From: Cylindrotheca closterium
Taxonomy: Eukaryota; Bacillariophyta; Bacillariophyceae; Bacillariales; Bacillariaceae
Direction: 5' to 3'
DNA: 64,000 nucleotides
NCBI GenBank assembly: GCA_933822405.4
Contig: CAKOGP040002313.1
Location: forward strand, 710,916 to 774,915
Within the stretch, counting starts at the first letter, position 1. The number at the start of each line of letters is the position of its first letter. Under the pieces are notes generated by a model, which was not told where the DNA came from, did no database searches, and saw nothing but the letters and a program-made list of their open reading frames with translations. The position numbers were made by a program, and so were the translations under genes. Positions 1 to 9,563 of the stretch are shown here, one piece after another.

Positions 1-2015
1 TGTGGTTGCCTCCGTGGTGGGGGCGGGGGTGGCCGGGGCTCATGACTACCAATGTGGGGAGGAGTTGGTCCAGGCTGATCACTACCAGGGTGGGGCATGT
101 TCTGTTGCTCAATCCTTCGATTGGCAGCAAATTCCATGGCCTCTTGTTCTGCTGCCAATAGAGCATCAGTATCGGGAATGAATCGTTTCACGATAGTCAG
201 CTTCTGTTTGAAATTGAGGACCGACTCCATTTCTCGGAGTGCCGATTTCATGCCCATGGTCGACTGGGCAAGTAGCTTTTGTGAATTCTCCATGAATGCA
301 TCACGGTACACGTCAGCAGGTGTAGCGTGAGATCCATCAAGGTCAAAAGCATCCATTTGGCATTCCATCAAGAAATCAACCGAACTTGAAAGCACTTTGT
401 CAAAATCATGCTCTGGCAGCAAAACGTCAATAGCATTCACTCGAAAGTGAACCATTGGCTGCTGGGGGATGAACGCGATCGTGGCGAATATGTTGGCAAT
501 GTTTGCTCGCTGACCATCGGCCTGAGGAAGAGCAATGTGCAGCTGAGCTGCAGCTTCCACGGTCTCATCCCGGCTGTGAATTGTAAATTTACAATCATGC
601 GCGATGCATATAGCCATGAACTGAGGCCTAACGAGCAAGTCTTTGTCAGTAATGACCTGAAGTAGGTCAGCCAAGAGCGACTGGTTAGCACATCGTGCTG
701 CAAGACTCTGATCAGGCATAAAATTTGCTGCAATCTCTTGCTTGTCAAGAACGACATCGCCGTTAGGAAGTACGACTCGATAATCCATTCGACTGAGCTC
801 TTTTGTGCGTGTGTATTCAGCTAGGTTTGCACGTGTCTGATAGTACTCCGTCAATTCCATAGCTTTCTGAGGGGTATTGTACTCGTATTCGAGAACAGCG
901 TTGACGGAAGAAAGCATGCGGTTCAAAGAGCCCACGTAGCCCTTGAGATCGCGTAGCAACTCCTCTCTCCTTGGATTTGCCACTGGTCTCTGGGGAGGAA
1001 AATTTGGCATTTCGGAAGTTTCGTCCAAAAATAAATCATCGTCATCACCCCAGCCAGATTCAAATGATTTGTTAGGTCCTTTTGAGTCTGCTACAACGTC
1101 AGCATCGTCTTCCCAGCCATCCTGCTCGGAAGGCGATGGGACCTGCTTGTTTCCTGCGGCGACGTTTGCTGTCGGAACTGGAACGTTCCCAAAACCATCA
1201 TCAAATTCAAGTAGGTCACTTTCACTATTATTTGATTCACTCCAGCCATCTTCCTGTGCATTCGATGAAATCGGCGCAATAATAGTCTGTTTAGGCGGTG
1301 GTAGAATGGCTGGCCTCTTTGGCGGGGGTGGAATGGCTGCCTTCTTTTTAATAGGCGGAGGTGGAATAGAATTCTGTCGAGGCTGAGTCGGTAGATTGAA
1401 CGACGAAGAAGCAACTTTTTCGTTTTCTACTTTGTCCTCGAAGTCATCATCAAAATCCAGCTCGTCCCCCCACCCATCTTCATCACCTTCTATTCCCGCG
1501 TTTCCACCTGCTTCAATCTGTCCCTGTGCGGGTTTTCCAGCCAGTTCAGAAGTTGAAGGTGTTTCCTCATCGAAGCCAAAATCATCGTCTCCCCATCCAT
1601 CACCAGTTTGTCCATTGTTGTCGATGTGATTGCTTGGTATTGCTGCATCCACTGGTGTCGAATCGTCATCGAAATTCAAATCGTCATCTCCCCAGCCGTT
1701 GTCATCAGCTCCAGGGTCCAATGCCTCATTGGAGCGATACGCAGCAACAGCTGGTTGACCCAAACTTGCAGCTGCTGGATCATCGTTTCCAAACCGCGAA
1801 GGAACAGTGGCACGATCATTGTTTGCTGCAGAGAATTGCCCCATAATTGGAGGTACTTGCTGGACCGGAGCTGTGATGGGTGGCACTTCATCGTCATCAC
1901 CCAAATCAATATCGTCGTCATCGCCCCATCCATCTCCGTCGAAATTGAAAGTATCGTCTTGGGAGATGTTATTGAGATCACTCTCGTCGTCCCAGCCGTC
2001 ATTCAGACCTGGCAT
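1..2015 (-). CDS. Acidic GW-motif protein, C-terminus beyond window
   Basis: An open frame starts at ATG 2013-2015 and runs off the left edge (at least 671 codons). The first ~350 residues are disordered and carry eight copies of a motif in which a Trp, usually preceded by Gly, is followed by acidic residues (for example DGWGDDD, NGWGDDD, DGWEDDA, SGWGDDD). Proline runs (IPPPP, ILPPP) separate some of them. A more ordered, helical, hydrophobic part follows (from about position 1000 downwards), and then a proline-rich end (PRPPPPPPRRQP). Isolated Trp in an acidic context is known to bind the mu-homology domain of delta-COP or AP ears (Dsl1, ArfGAP1, Scyl1), so a vesicle-coat partner is a reasonable inference. 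I do not recognise the folded part. No intron is needed inside the window. Confidence 0.7.
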   Translation of the reverse strand, partial: MPGLNDGWDDESDLNNISQDDTFNFDGDGWGDDDDIDLGDDDEVPPITAPVQQVPPIMGQFSAANNDRATVPSRFGNDDPAAASLGQPAVAAYRSNEALDPGADDNGWGDDDLNFDDDSTPVDAAIPSNHIDNNGQTGDGWGDDDFGFDEETPSTSELAGKPAQGQIEAGGNAGIEGDEDGWGDELDFDDDFEDKVENEKVASSSFNLPTQPRQNSIPPPPIKKKAAIPPPPKRPAILPPPKQTIIAPISSNAQEDGWSESNNSESDLLEFDDGFGNVPVPTANVAAGNKQVPSPSEQDGWEDDADVVADSKGPNKSFESGWGDDDDLFLDETSEMPNFPPQRPVANPRREELLRDLKGYVGSLNRMLSSVNAVLEYEYNTPQKAMELTEYYQTRANLAEYTRTKELSRMDYRVVLPNGDVVLDKQEIAANFMPDQSLAARCANQSLLADLLQVITDKDLLVRPQFMAICIAHDCKFTIHSRDETVEAAAQLHIALPQADGQRANIANIFATIAFIPQQPMVHFRVNAIDVLLPEHDFDKVLSSSVDFLMECQMDAFDLDGSHATPADVYRDAFMENSQKLLAQSTMGMKSALREMESVLNFKQKLTIVKRFIPDTDALLAAEQEAMEFAANRRIEQQNMPHPGSDQPGPTPPHIGSHEPRPPPPPPRRQP

Positions 2016-2610
2016 TTTATCTGTTATTCTCGTGTCCACAATGATTTTGGTGCTCTCTCTTTTCATTTTGCAGGTGCTTTTTCGATTTCGAACTGTGGTC
2101 ATACGGGACTGCAATTTGATTCACGCTACATGCAATACAACCACCGGCGGTACTGTACCCTGGGGTAAACCCCCCCCCCCCCCTCCAGCTCAGAATACAG
2201 ATGGCTGCTATTGACCTGTTCACTCATGCAGTTGCAAGTCAGAAGTCTCCTTTTTTTCTCGAAGAACAATAGAGTAAAATTTGGACCGCACTCTTTCCAG
2301 CTTGTGGTGTCTCATTCATCTGCAGTTAGAAGGCTCTTTTTAAAAAATATCTTCAATGTGTATCTAAGACTTGAAATTTCACTGCACATCTAGTTGCCGT
2401 ACCGGTACATACTGGTAACAGTCCAGGATGCGTGCAGAGAGGAGAACCTCTACGTGTACCAGTAGTGGTACTCGTACCATGAACTTGCCAGCTTGCCATT
2501 TTTTTCGGCGAGAAAATGTCCGATGCGACTTCCGATCAACTCCACTCGACAAAAACGACGAAAACTTTGGAACATGATGCCACCTCTCGCAACAAGCATA
2601 CTGCTACAAA
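2016..2610. other. Divergent intergenic region with 14-nt C tract
   Basis: This is the promoter region shared by the minus-strand GW protein and the plus-strand hypothetical gene. It holds a run of 14 C at 2170-2183 and a GGTAC-rich palindromic patch around 2399-2425. No coding signal was seen. Confidence 0.5.
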
Positions 2611-3756
2611 ATGACCTATGCAGTGAACCAGACTTCAGTAAAAGTGATTGCATCGTCTACATTAGAGAACCAAGAATGTATCGAGGTAGAGTTTTTGGCT
2701 CCCTTGCATCATCTTCATCCGGAAGAAAGGAAGAATGAGAAAGAAGAAGACTTCTTGGTTTGTTTGAAGAACGAGGTGAACTTCTTTGAGCAGGCAGAAA
2801 ATGGAACTTCGAGCTGTGAGAATGTCTTAGGAGTTTCTTTCGTAGAAAAGGATGACTCGGTTCTGACAACAAGCCCAGGGAGTTGTTCGACCTTCGAAAG
2901 TGAAGACCGTGTTACCGATCATGACAAGATCGTAGAAGCTCGTGACAAAGCTTCTTCTTCGTTGCCCCCTTCCACTGATTCCTCTATTGTGGCAGAAGTA
3001 GAGGCTGTTGAGACAATTAATAAATCAACGACACTGAGTCTCCGAGAAGATATTGCGAGTGCCAACGTCCGCGAACATTTGACTTGCGATTTGAATGAAA
3101 CGTCATCAGCCGGCGAGACCGAGAACTCTGTGGAAGTGGAAGACGGGACAACTTTGACAATCGACAAAACCATCGATGCACCACCAGTACCTACTTCAAA
3201 GGTTAAAATGATTGGTCCCTTCTTGAGCGACCAAATGACATCACCAATAGCATGTGCTGAACTATTAAATGAGAAAGAAGCAGAACTGACACAAAATGAG
3301 CACATGGACAGTGAAGCAGAAGGAAGGCCGAAAACCAAGGCAGTGAACGAAAGAGCATCCCGAGAGATAGCAATACCACGCTCCTTGCATATCGACTTCC
3401 CAAAGCAGGTAGGAATGCAAAGTCACAACGATACCAGTTTTGTCAACGCAATGTTTGACTATGTGAACATTGCAAGCTCGCCCTCTCAAGATGAGAGCAT
3501 AATTGGCGACCTTGATGATTCGTCCTCGGCAGGTGAAATTGCAGAGAAAGATGGCAGTCATATGTATCACTATTTCGATAAGAAAGATCCCAACCTGGAC
3601 GAACAGCAGCAACGAATTGACGAGACGAGGAACAAGCAAAAAATGACAAAAGATATGTTTAACTATATTCTTCACGCTGGAAGTGATGATGCCAGTCTTT
3701 TGGATCTCCATTCTTCGAGTAGTGACGAGATTGATACCATGTACTACGATTGCTAA
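2611..3756 (+). CDS. Hypothetical acidic, Ser-rich protein with a repeated C-terminal motif
   Basis: A single uninterrupted frame of 381 residues from ATG 2611 to TAA. It is hydrophilic, rich in Glu, Asp, Ser and Thr, with no membrane segment or known catalytic motif. The C-terminal 110 residues hold two related units: one begins AMFDYVNIASS and ends in an acidic/Ser stretch (SSSAGE), the other begins DMFNYILHAGS and ends SSSSDE. Between them lies a charged helix rich in Gln and Lys. Such a pattern suggests a short linear docking motif used twice in a disordered adaptor. I do not recognise the family. The frame is long for chance at this base composition, and it sits in a normal gene slot upstream of pyruvate kinase on the same strand. 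Confidence 0.6.
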   Translation: MTYAVNQTSVKVIASSTLENQECIEVEFLAPLHHLHPEERKNEKEEDFLVCLKNEVNFFEQAENGTSSCENVLGVSFVEKDDSVLTTSPGSCSTFESEDRVTDHDKIVEARDKASSSLPPSTDSSIVAEVEAVETINKSTTLSLREDIASANVREHLTCDLNETSSAGETENSVEVEDGTTLTIDKTIDAPPVPTSKVKMIGPFLSDQMTSPIACAELLNEKEAELTQNEHMDSEAEGRPKTKAVNERASREIAIPRSLHIDFPKQVGMQSHNDTSFVNAMFDYVNIASSPSQDESIIGDLDDSSSAGEIAEKDGSHMYHYFDKKDPNLDEQQQRIDETRNKQKMTKDMFNYILHAGSDDASLLDLHSSSSDEIDTMYYDC

Positions 3757-3861
3757 ACGCATAATTTGTAAGTTTGCTAGTCTTTGCTAGTCGTCTTTCT
3801 CCCTATTTTTTGTTCAAGCACAAAGGTGGAGATTGTTGATTGAGACTTCCTCAGTCTTTCG

Positions 3862-3869
3862 TGACGTCA
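3862..3869. promoter_or_regulatory. CRE palindrome upstream of pyruvate kinase
   Basis: A perfect TGACGTCA inside GTGACGTCAC, about 85 bp before the ATG of the kinase. This is the bZIP/CREB consensus; in Phaeodactylum, related TGACGT elements mediate CO2/cAMP control of carbonic anhydrase promoters. The function here is inferred from the match and its position. Confidence 0.5.
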
Positions 3870-3954
3870 CCACTGCAACCACAACCAAGAACTGTTTCCA
3901 AGAGTTGAAGATCTTCCCCCACAACAATACATCTCATACTTGACTGTAAGCACA

Positions 3955-5801
3955 ATGTTCGTCAGAGCTTCCAGAAACGCATCTCGGAGATTCCCCTCCA
4001 TATTGCAGAAACCCTTCACCACTCGTCAATTCTCTATCAAGGATTATAAGGAGGCGAGCACAGCTGCTCAACAATTGAAAACAAGTTTCGAGCTACCATG
4101 CCCAACGGAAGTTCAAGCCGATGGAACCAGGGCCTTCCAACTCACGAAAATTGTCGCCACTATTGGCCCTACCTCCGAACAGCTTGAACCTCTGAAGAAG
4201 GTTGTTGATGCTGGAATGAAGATCATGAGATTGAATTTCTCTCATGCCACAACTGAGGAAGTTGAATTGCGTCTTGCCAATCTCGCCAAAGCTCAGGTAA
4301 GCGGAAACCAGAAGATCCCTTTCATATTGGTACACTTGCTCTAAATAATTTGTAAAGGATACCGTGAGCCATGATGGCCATGTAGCACGTACTCAAGACG
4401 TTCGCGCAACACTGTTGGATACTCGAGGACCTGAAATAAGGTGCGGTAAATTGAAGGGTGATTTATCTGGCCATGAGACCATTTCGCTTGTAAAGGGAGA
4501 AACAATTACACTACAAACCGCTTCAAAATACGAAGACGAAGGGTCTACAGAGACAGATTTGTTTATTAACTACTCCAAGCTTAATGAGTGCATGTCACCC
4601 GGCATGAAGGTTTTGCTTGACGATGGCGCGGTGATCCTTACTGTCACAGAGGTTGCAACAGGAGAAAATGGTCCTGTCACTTGTTCGATCGACAACTCTG
4701 GAGAACTTCGTTCTCGAGCTGGGTGAGTGAGGTTCGTTGTTATGTACGATTTCTTTTTATCGTGTCTTCCAACTCATGCACCATTACAAAAACTTTGCAC
4801 TCTACAGAGTCAACCTCCCCATGGCAGAAACTGACCTACCTGCAATGAGTGAAAAGGACAAAAAGGACATCAAGTATGGACTTGAAATTGATGTTGACTA
4901 CCTCGCAGCTTCTTTCATTCAAAGCGCTGAGGGCGTTCGCGAAATTCGCACGTACATGGAGCAATGTGCGGCAGAGCTAGGATGGGAGAAGGACCGGCCA
5001 TTGCCTCTGATCATTTCCAAGATCGAGAGTGCTTCAGCTCTTATCCACTTTGATGAAATTTTGGAAGAGTCCGACGGTATCATGGTTGCACGAGGAGATC
5101 TTGGTGTTGAGATTCCAATTCAACAAGTAACCAACGCTCAAAAGGAGATGGTTGCTGCGTGCAATGCAGTCGGAAAACCCGTGATTGTTGCCACCCAAAT
5201 GCTTGAGTCGATGGCAAAGAATCCAAGACCAACTCGGGCTGAAGTTTCTGATGTGACTAACGCTGTTTATGATGGTGCTGACGCTGTAATGACAAGTGGA
5301 GAAACTGCTAAAGGAAAGTATCCTTCTGAAACCATCAAGATGATGAACGACATCATCCTAGCTGCCGAGTCCTACGTCAGTTCCGGATCGTTGGGTAGTC
5401 TATACGTCCAACATGGAGGAACAAGAAGCCTATACAGTGGCGAAAAGAAAATGACCACAGCTGTTGCCAAGGCTTCTGTAACCGCGAGTCTTGTACATGA
5501 TGCATCAGCCATCTTGATCCTCTCCGAAGACGGAGGGTTTGCACCAATTGTTTCTGCATTCCGCCCGAATTGCCCCATCGTTGCCTTCTGCTCGACTGGA
5601 AAGGCTGCCCGACAACTGAACTTGCGTCGCGGAATTTTCCCGGTCATTGGGCTGACTGATGTTTCTCCAGAAGAAAAGGGCACAGTTGCTATGGAAGAAG
5701 CCAAGGCGATGGGATTCGTCTCTACGGGTGACTCTATCATCATGCTTGACATCAGCGAAAAGTACGGTGGCGCCTCTTTCACTACTGCCACTGTGTCATA
5801 A
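3955..5801 (+). CDS. PK: Pyruvate kinase, probably mitochondrial
   Basis: Converts phosphoenolpyruvate and ADP to pyruvate and ATP. Three exons (3955-4296, 4358-4722, 4808-5801) with GT-AG introns of 61 and 85 bp give 566 residues. The frame opens upstream at a TTG, but ATG 3955 begins an Arg/Ser-rich presequence (FVRASRNASRRF...) typical of mitochondrial import. Family motifs follow in order: KIVATIGPTS and MRLNFSH with the substrate Arg and metal-binding Asn/Ser, LLDTRGPEIR, the catalytic Lys in SKIES, ARGDLGVEIP, and the loop ATQMLESMAKNP ending in SGETAKGKYP. The C-terminal allosteric domain is present. The gene converges on sufD with 98 bp between stop codons. A CRE palindrome lies just upstream. 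The family assignment is certain; the compartment is inferred from the presequence. Confidence 0.96.
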
Positions 5802-5899
5802 GCACTGGAATGTAAAATGAAACAACAGAACACGCACTACAACGTATTTGAAAGCTGAAAGAAACTGCCGGTCACAAAATATATGTCTATAATAACCTA

Positions 5900-8069
5900 T
5901 TAAACGCTTTGGAAATCTCCCTTGATTGCTCTTTCGCCCTGGGGTACGATGTTCTCTAGTTTCGCAATCACCCGCTGTTGAAGTCCCTTTTCGCTTCCGA
6001 CTGCTTCGAGCACAGAGGGATCTACTAATCCGCAAATCTCTCCAGCAAATCCGTACATTAGTAGGTTTCTGGCTAATGTTCGATCTAATCCACGCGCTCG
6101 GAGGTAGAATAATTCTTCCTCAGAAAGATCCGAGACGGTGCATCCATGAGTACATGAAACATCATCGGCAATAATTTCAAGCGAAGGTACCGCCCATGCT
6201 CTCGATCGATCACTCAGGAGAACAGTGCGTGCCAGCTGTTCGCTATTGGTTTGTTGGGCACTTTGTTCTACGCGGATACGTCCCTTGAATGACCCTGTAG
6301 ATCTTCCACCAATCATATTCTTTTGGAGCTGTTCACTTGTTGTTGCTTGTCCAATATGGTGGATGTTTGTTTTGATATCTGTTTGCTGAGCACCAGCAGA
6401 AAGAGAGAATCCCTTGACACCTGCGTGGCTACCAGGTCGGAGAAGGGTGACACTATGCGCAATTCTGATTCGCCCACTACCACCAACGCTGAGCAAAATT
6501 CCATCATAAGAAGCATCGTCACCCATCGCTTGAACATCTATCACCTCGAGATGCGTATCCTTTAGTTCCGGTCTTCGCGCTTCAATATCTCTTGGCTTCT
6601 CTTGACCTTCTTCCACGTCGTCATCGTTGATCTCAACTCCACCAACTGGGATACCTCCCGATTCTTCTAGAAAAGTATGGTTCATTTGAGCACCCTTCTT
6701 GAGAAAAACCTGCGTGAAACCGTTGTAAAGAGTCGAGACCTTTGCTTCATCGCTATCCAAATCGACACAAGATTGCACAAGTGAAGAAAAACTGTCCTCT
6801 CCAGCAACCACGAGACATCTTGGGTGAAATGACACCCCCCTTGAATCCGAAGAGGCACCTCCGTTGCTGGTGACTGCATTGACAATTAGAATTGGCTTCT
6901 TATTTTCCTCGTCTTTATCGTGTCCTTCTGGAATGTTCACGAATGCGACAGCACCAGTTCTTCGGGTGTTCAATGCAGCAAAGCATGCAGTTCCTTGTTG
7001 TGTGTTGACTGCAAATTGAGAAATTGCCTCTCCAACATTGTGGTTGGGTCCACTAAGTTTCTTGAAGGAAGTCCAGAAATCATCGTCGCCAACTGGCACA
7101 GGCGCAGCAAGCTCGTCAGTAAAACCATCAGTCAGTCGTCCTAACAGTGATTTCATGTCCTCTGGTACTTCATCTGCAGATCCAATATTACTGACAAAAT
7201 CATTTGTTTGAGAAAGCTGGGGTGCAAATCTGCCGTTGATGTAGACAAGGCGTGCTTGGCACTCATCATCTGGTAGCCAACCTCCTTTCACTTGAAGGTT
7301 CGCCCGAGTGGTTGCGACCTCTTCGTCTGTAAATTCCAATTCTAATCCTGAAAAGTTAAAATGGCGACGTTAGAGAAATTCATTCATCGTTGTCGCGCAA
7401 GCACGGCACTCTGTGAGAAAACACATACCATTGCCTTCTGGTGTGCCTGAATAGTCTTGTTCGACCATTCCAGCAACATCAAAGTGACGCCAGGTTTCAG
7501 CGTTTCTACGGGGAACAGGCAAACCAAATTCTTCAAGACCAAACGCTGGTGTAAGGGGTGTCCAAGGCAGTTTTGTGGCTACATATGGGGTCCACTCTGG
7601 GTCATCTTTTGGCAATTCGATCTGAAAGAAAATGAAAATTTAGGCATATCATGCGAACTTTTCGTTTCATATGCAAAAGATTCGCCCCCTTGAGTGTAAT
7701 CCCAACCAAATAACGTACCTCGTTGATGAGAGGAACAGGAGTGATCAAAACCTTCCGAGCATCATCCGCTAGGGATCCTAGAATCCCCTTGTCTTCTTCA
7801 CCGGCCAACAAAGCACCAAACCATTTATCACATTTTTCATCAAGCTTCGATCGTCGAGAAGTACGGTAGGCTTCGTGATCTGGGACTTCATAGTCTACTC
7901 CAGGGACCAGTTGCTTTTCCTCTTCTATTTCCTCAGGTCCAAGTCCAATGCTAACATGAAGACTTGATTTGTCCCTGTTGGAGGAAATTGGGTTTTGGGT
8001 GTTGAAGAATGCAGCCGAAGGTCCTAGAAGACTCAGCAAAAGAAGGGCGTTTGAAAGGATCAACCTCAT
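5900..8069 (-). CDS. sufD: Plastid Fe-S cluster assembly protein SufD
   Basis: A scaffold component of the SufBCD complex, which builds iron-sulfur clusters in the plastid. Three exons on the minus strand (8069-7719, 7621-7429, 7347-5900) joined by GT-AG introns of 97 and 81 bp give 663 residues. The N-terminus is a signal peptide ending LLGPSAAF-FN, the aromatic-at-+1 motif of diatom plastid preproteins, so import through four membranes is expected. The SufB/SufD beta-helix core fills exon 3, with the typical C-terminal segment VSCTHGCTVSDL followed by EELFYLRARGL and LLMYGFAGEIC. The start is ATG 8069; the longer frame begins at TTG. About 200-300 bp upstream lie three repeated CRE boxes. 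The exon 1/2 region before the core is diverged. Confidence 0.93.
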
Positions 8070-8716
8070 GGTAATGTGCAAGCTTTATTCAGTATCTATT
8101 TCTATATGGTAGGGATGGGCACGATCTTTTCTTTCGTGATGTGTGTTTCTTTCGTGATGTGTGCTCGTTTTTGATGGCTACTAGGAGACCCAGCTTGAAA
8201 TGAAGGATACGATATTTTTATCGTGAGAATGTACGGAATTGCTTGTGACGTCAGCTTCGTACAGTATGGCAGACTTTGGCATACGGAATTGTACGGCATT
8301 GCTCGTGACGTCAGCTTCGTGCAGTATGGCAGACTTGATCTCGTTGTCTTCGAAAGGCAACAAACTTTGTGTGACGTCATTATCGTACAGTATGAAAGAC
8401 GTTGACGTGGAACTCGATCGACAAGAAAGATCAAAGAGTTCAAACAGGTGGAATAGGGGGTAGTGAGACTATCGGTACCTGGTACGATATCTGCTGAACG
8501 AATAACTCACGGCAGACGGAACCTTTGCAACCCTTTTCACGCTTCTCACTGTCCTGAATCGGTTTTGCTGAAATCCCAGTGAAATGAACCAGGCAGGTGG
8601 GTACACCAGAAGAATAGTAAAAATCTGTATAGCTACTAGGTAGAACAGCAAATGAAAGATAGATAGTGTAACTCGCTGTCATACTGGGGTACAGTAGCAA
8701 TTTTAAAGCTGAGTTG
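8070..8716. other. Intergenic region upstream of sufD with tandem CRE repeats
   Basis: This holds the three CRE-containing repeats listed separately, a duplicated 'tttcgtgatgtgtg' (8132-8163), and a GGTACC-rich patch at about 8470-8490. No convincing coding sequence: the short frames here are compositionally random. Confidence 0.5.
8228..8402. promoter_or_regulatory. Three tandem CRE-containing promoter repeats (sufD)
   Basis: Three diverged copies of a ~45-bp unit whose core reads GTGACGTCA, then cttcg or tatcg, then TACAGTATG or a close variant, and AGAC. Perfect TGACGTCA palindromes sit at 8246-8253, 8306-8313 and 8372-8379, spaced 60 and 66 bp apart. The first two copies are nearly identical over the whole unit; the third is more diverged. 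They lie 180-310 bp upstream of the SufD ATG. TGACGTCA is the palindromic bZIP/CREB site, so control by a light-, CO2- or cAMP-responsive bZIP factor is a plausible inference. Confidence 0.65.
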
Positions 8717-9226
8717 TTATCCCCAAAAGACATCCTTGTTCAATTTGCCACCAGCAGCGTTGCTCTTGTACATGGCAATCAAATCGAGAGCCTTATTCTT
8801 GTTCTCTTCATACTTAGGAAACACCTTTTCTACAGCAGCCTTTCCTGCCAACTTTTCGGCAATTTTGATTGCATTTTCTCGCTTTGCAATACTGCATTCC
8901 ATGTGGTTCACTGCAAGATCGACACATGGCTCTGGGAAGTTGGTTGCTTCGCTAATTTTGGATCCCTTTAATGTAAATGAAGAAACAGACTGGTCAGTCA
9001 CATAAATCGTGGGTGCGGGGTATTCATTCTCTTAGAGGATTATCTTGAAAGATTATCTTGGAGGATACTAAACACTCACATTTGCCTTGAAGCATTCGTC
9101 AACGGCAGTTTGCGTGGCAGCGCACATTTCCAAATGAGTCTCCACTTGAGAACTCAGATTTCTAGATCCCATTTTCGACTTGTTGTACAGGTCTAGAGTT
9201 TCCTTTGGGATTTCTTGCAAACTCAT
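8717..9226 (-). CDS. Twin CX9C protein (CHCH-type, mitochondrial intermembrane space)
   Basis: Two exons (9226-9080 and 8965-8717) with a 114-bp GT-AG intron give 131 residues from ATG 9226. The protein shows two spaced CX9C motifs, CAATQTAVDEC and CVDLAVNHMEC, the signature of proteins oxidatively folded by Mia40/Erv1 in the intermembrane space. The C-terminal third is charged and helical (KVFPKYEENKNKALDLIAM). The inter-motif stretch is about 16 residues, compatible with a helical hairpin held by two disulfides. I cannot assign it to a specific member (COX assembly, TIM-like or MICOS subunit). The open frame extends further upstream in phase but without a better start. Confidence 0.7.
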
Positions 9227-9563
9227 TTTTCTTCGTGACTTGTAATCGAAGATTGATGGAAGTTGATGTGCATGGCCATGTAGACCAGCTTGGTTCTTTT
9301 CAAGGTTGCTGCAAACGTCCGTACGTTTACCTACAGTATGGTAAAATGATACCGAGAAATGACCGACTGCTTCGATCCCATCTACCGCAAGATTCTTTGA
9401 TGATTCGATGTCATTTTTATTAAAATCGTTCATTCCTGCCACCATCACTAAATTACTCATTAGCTACTCGTTAAGAAGATATCTACAATCCTCTCATACG
9501 CTGAAAGCCTGCGTATTCCTGTTGATTCAAGCGGCCCAGTGAAATTTCAGAAAGCATTCTCCG
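9227..9563. other. Divergent promoter region
   Basis: This lies between the divergently transcribed CX9C gene and SCOT. No repeats, RNA genes or conserved elements were seen. Confidence 0.4.

Noticed and set aside
2170..2183. Run of 14 C as a functional element
   Set aside because: Homopolymers of this size arise by slippage and are prone to sequencing error. Nothing else supports a role.
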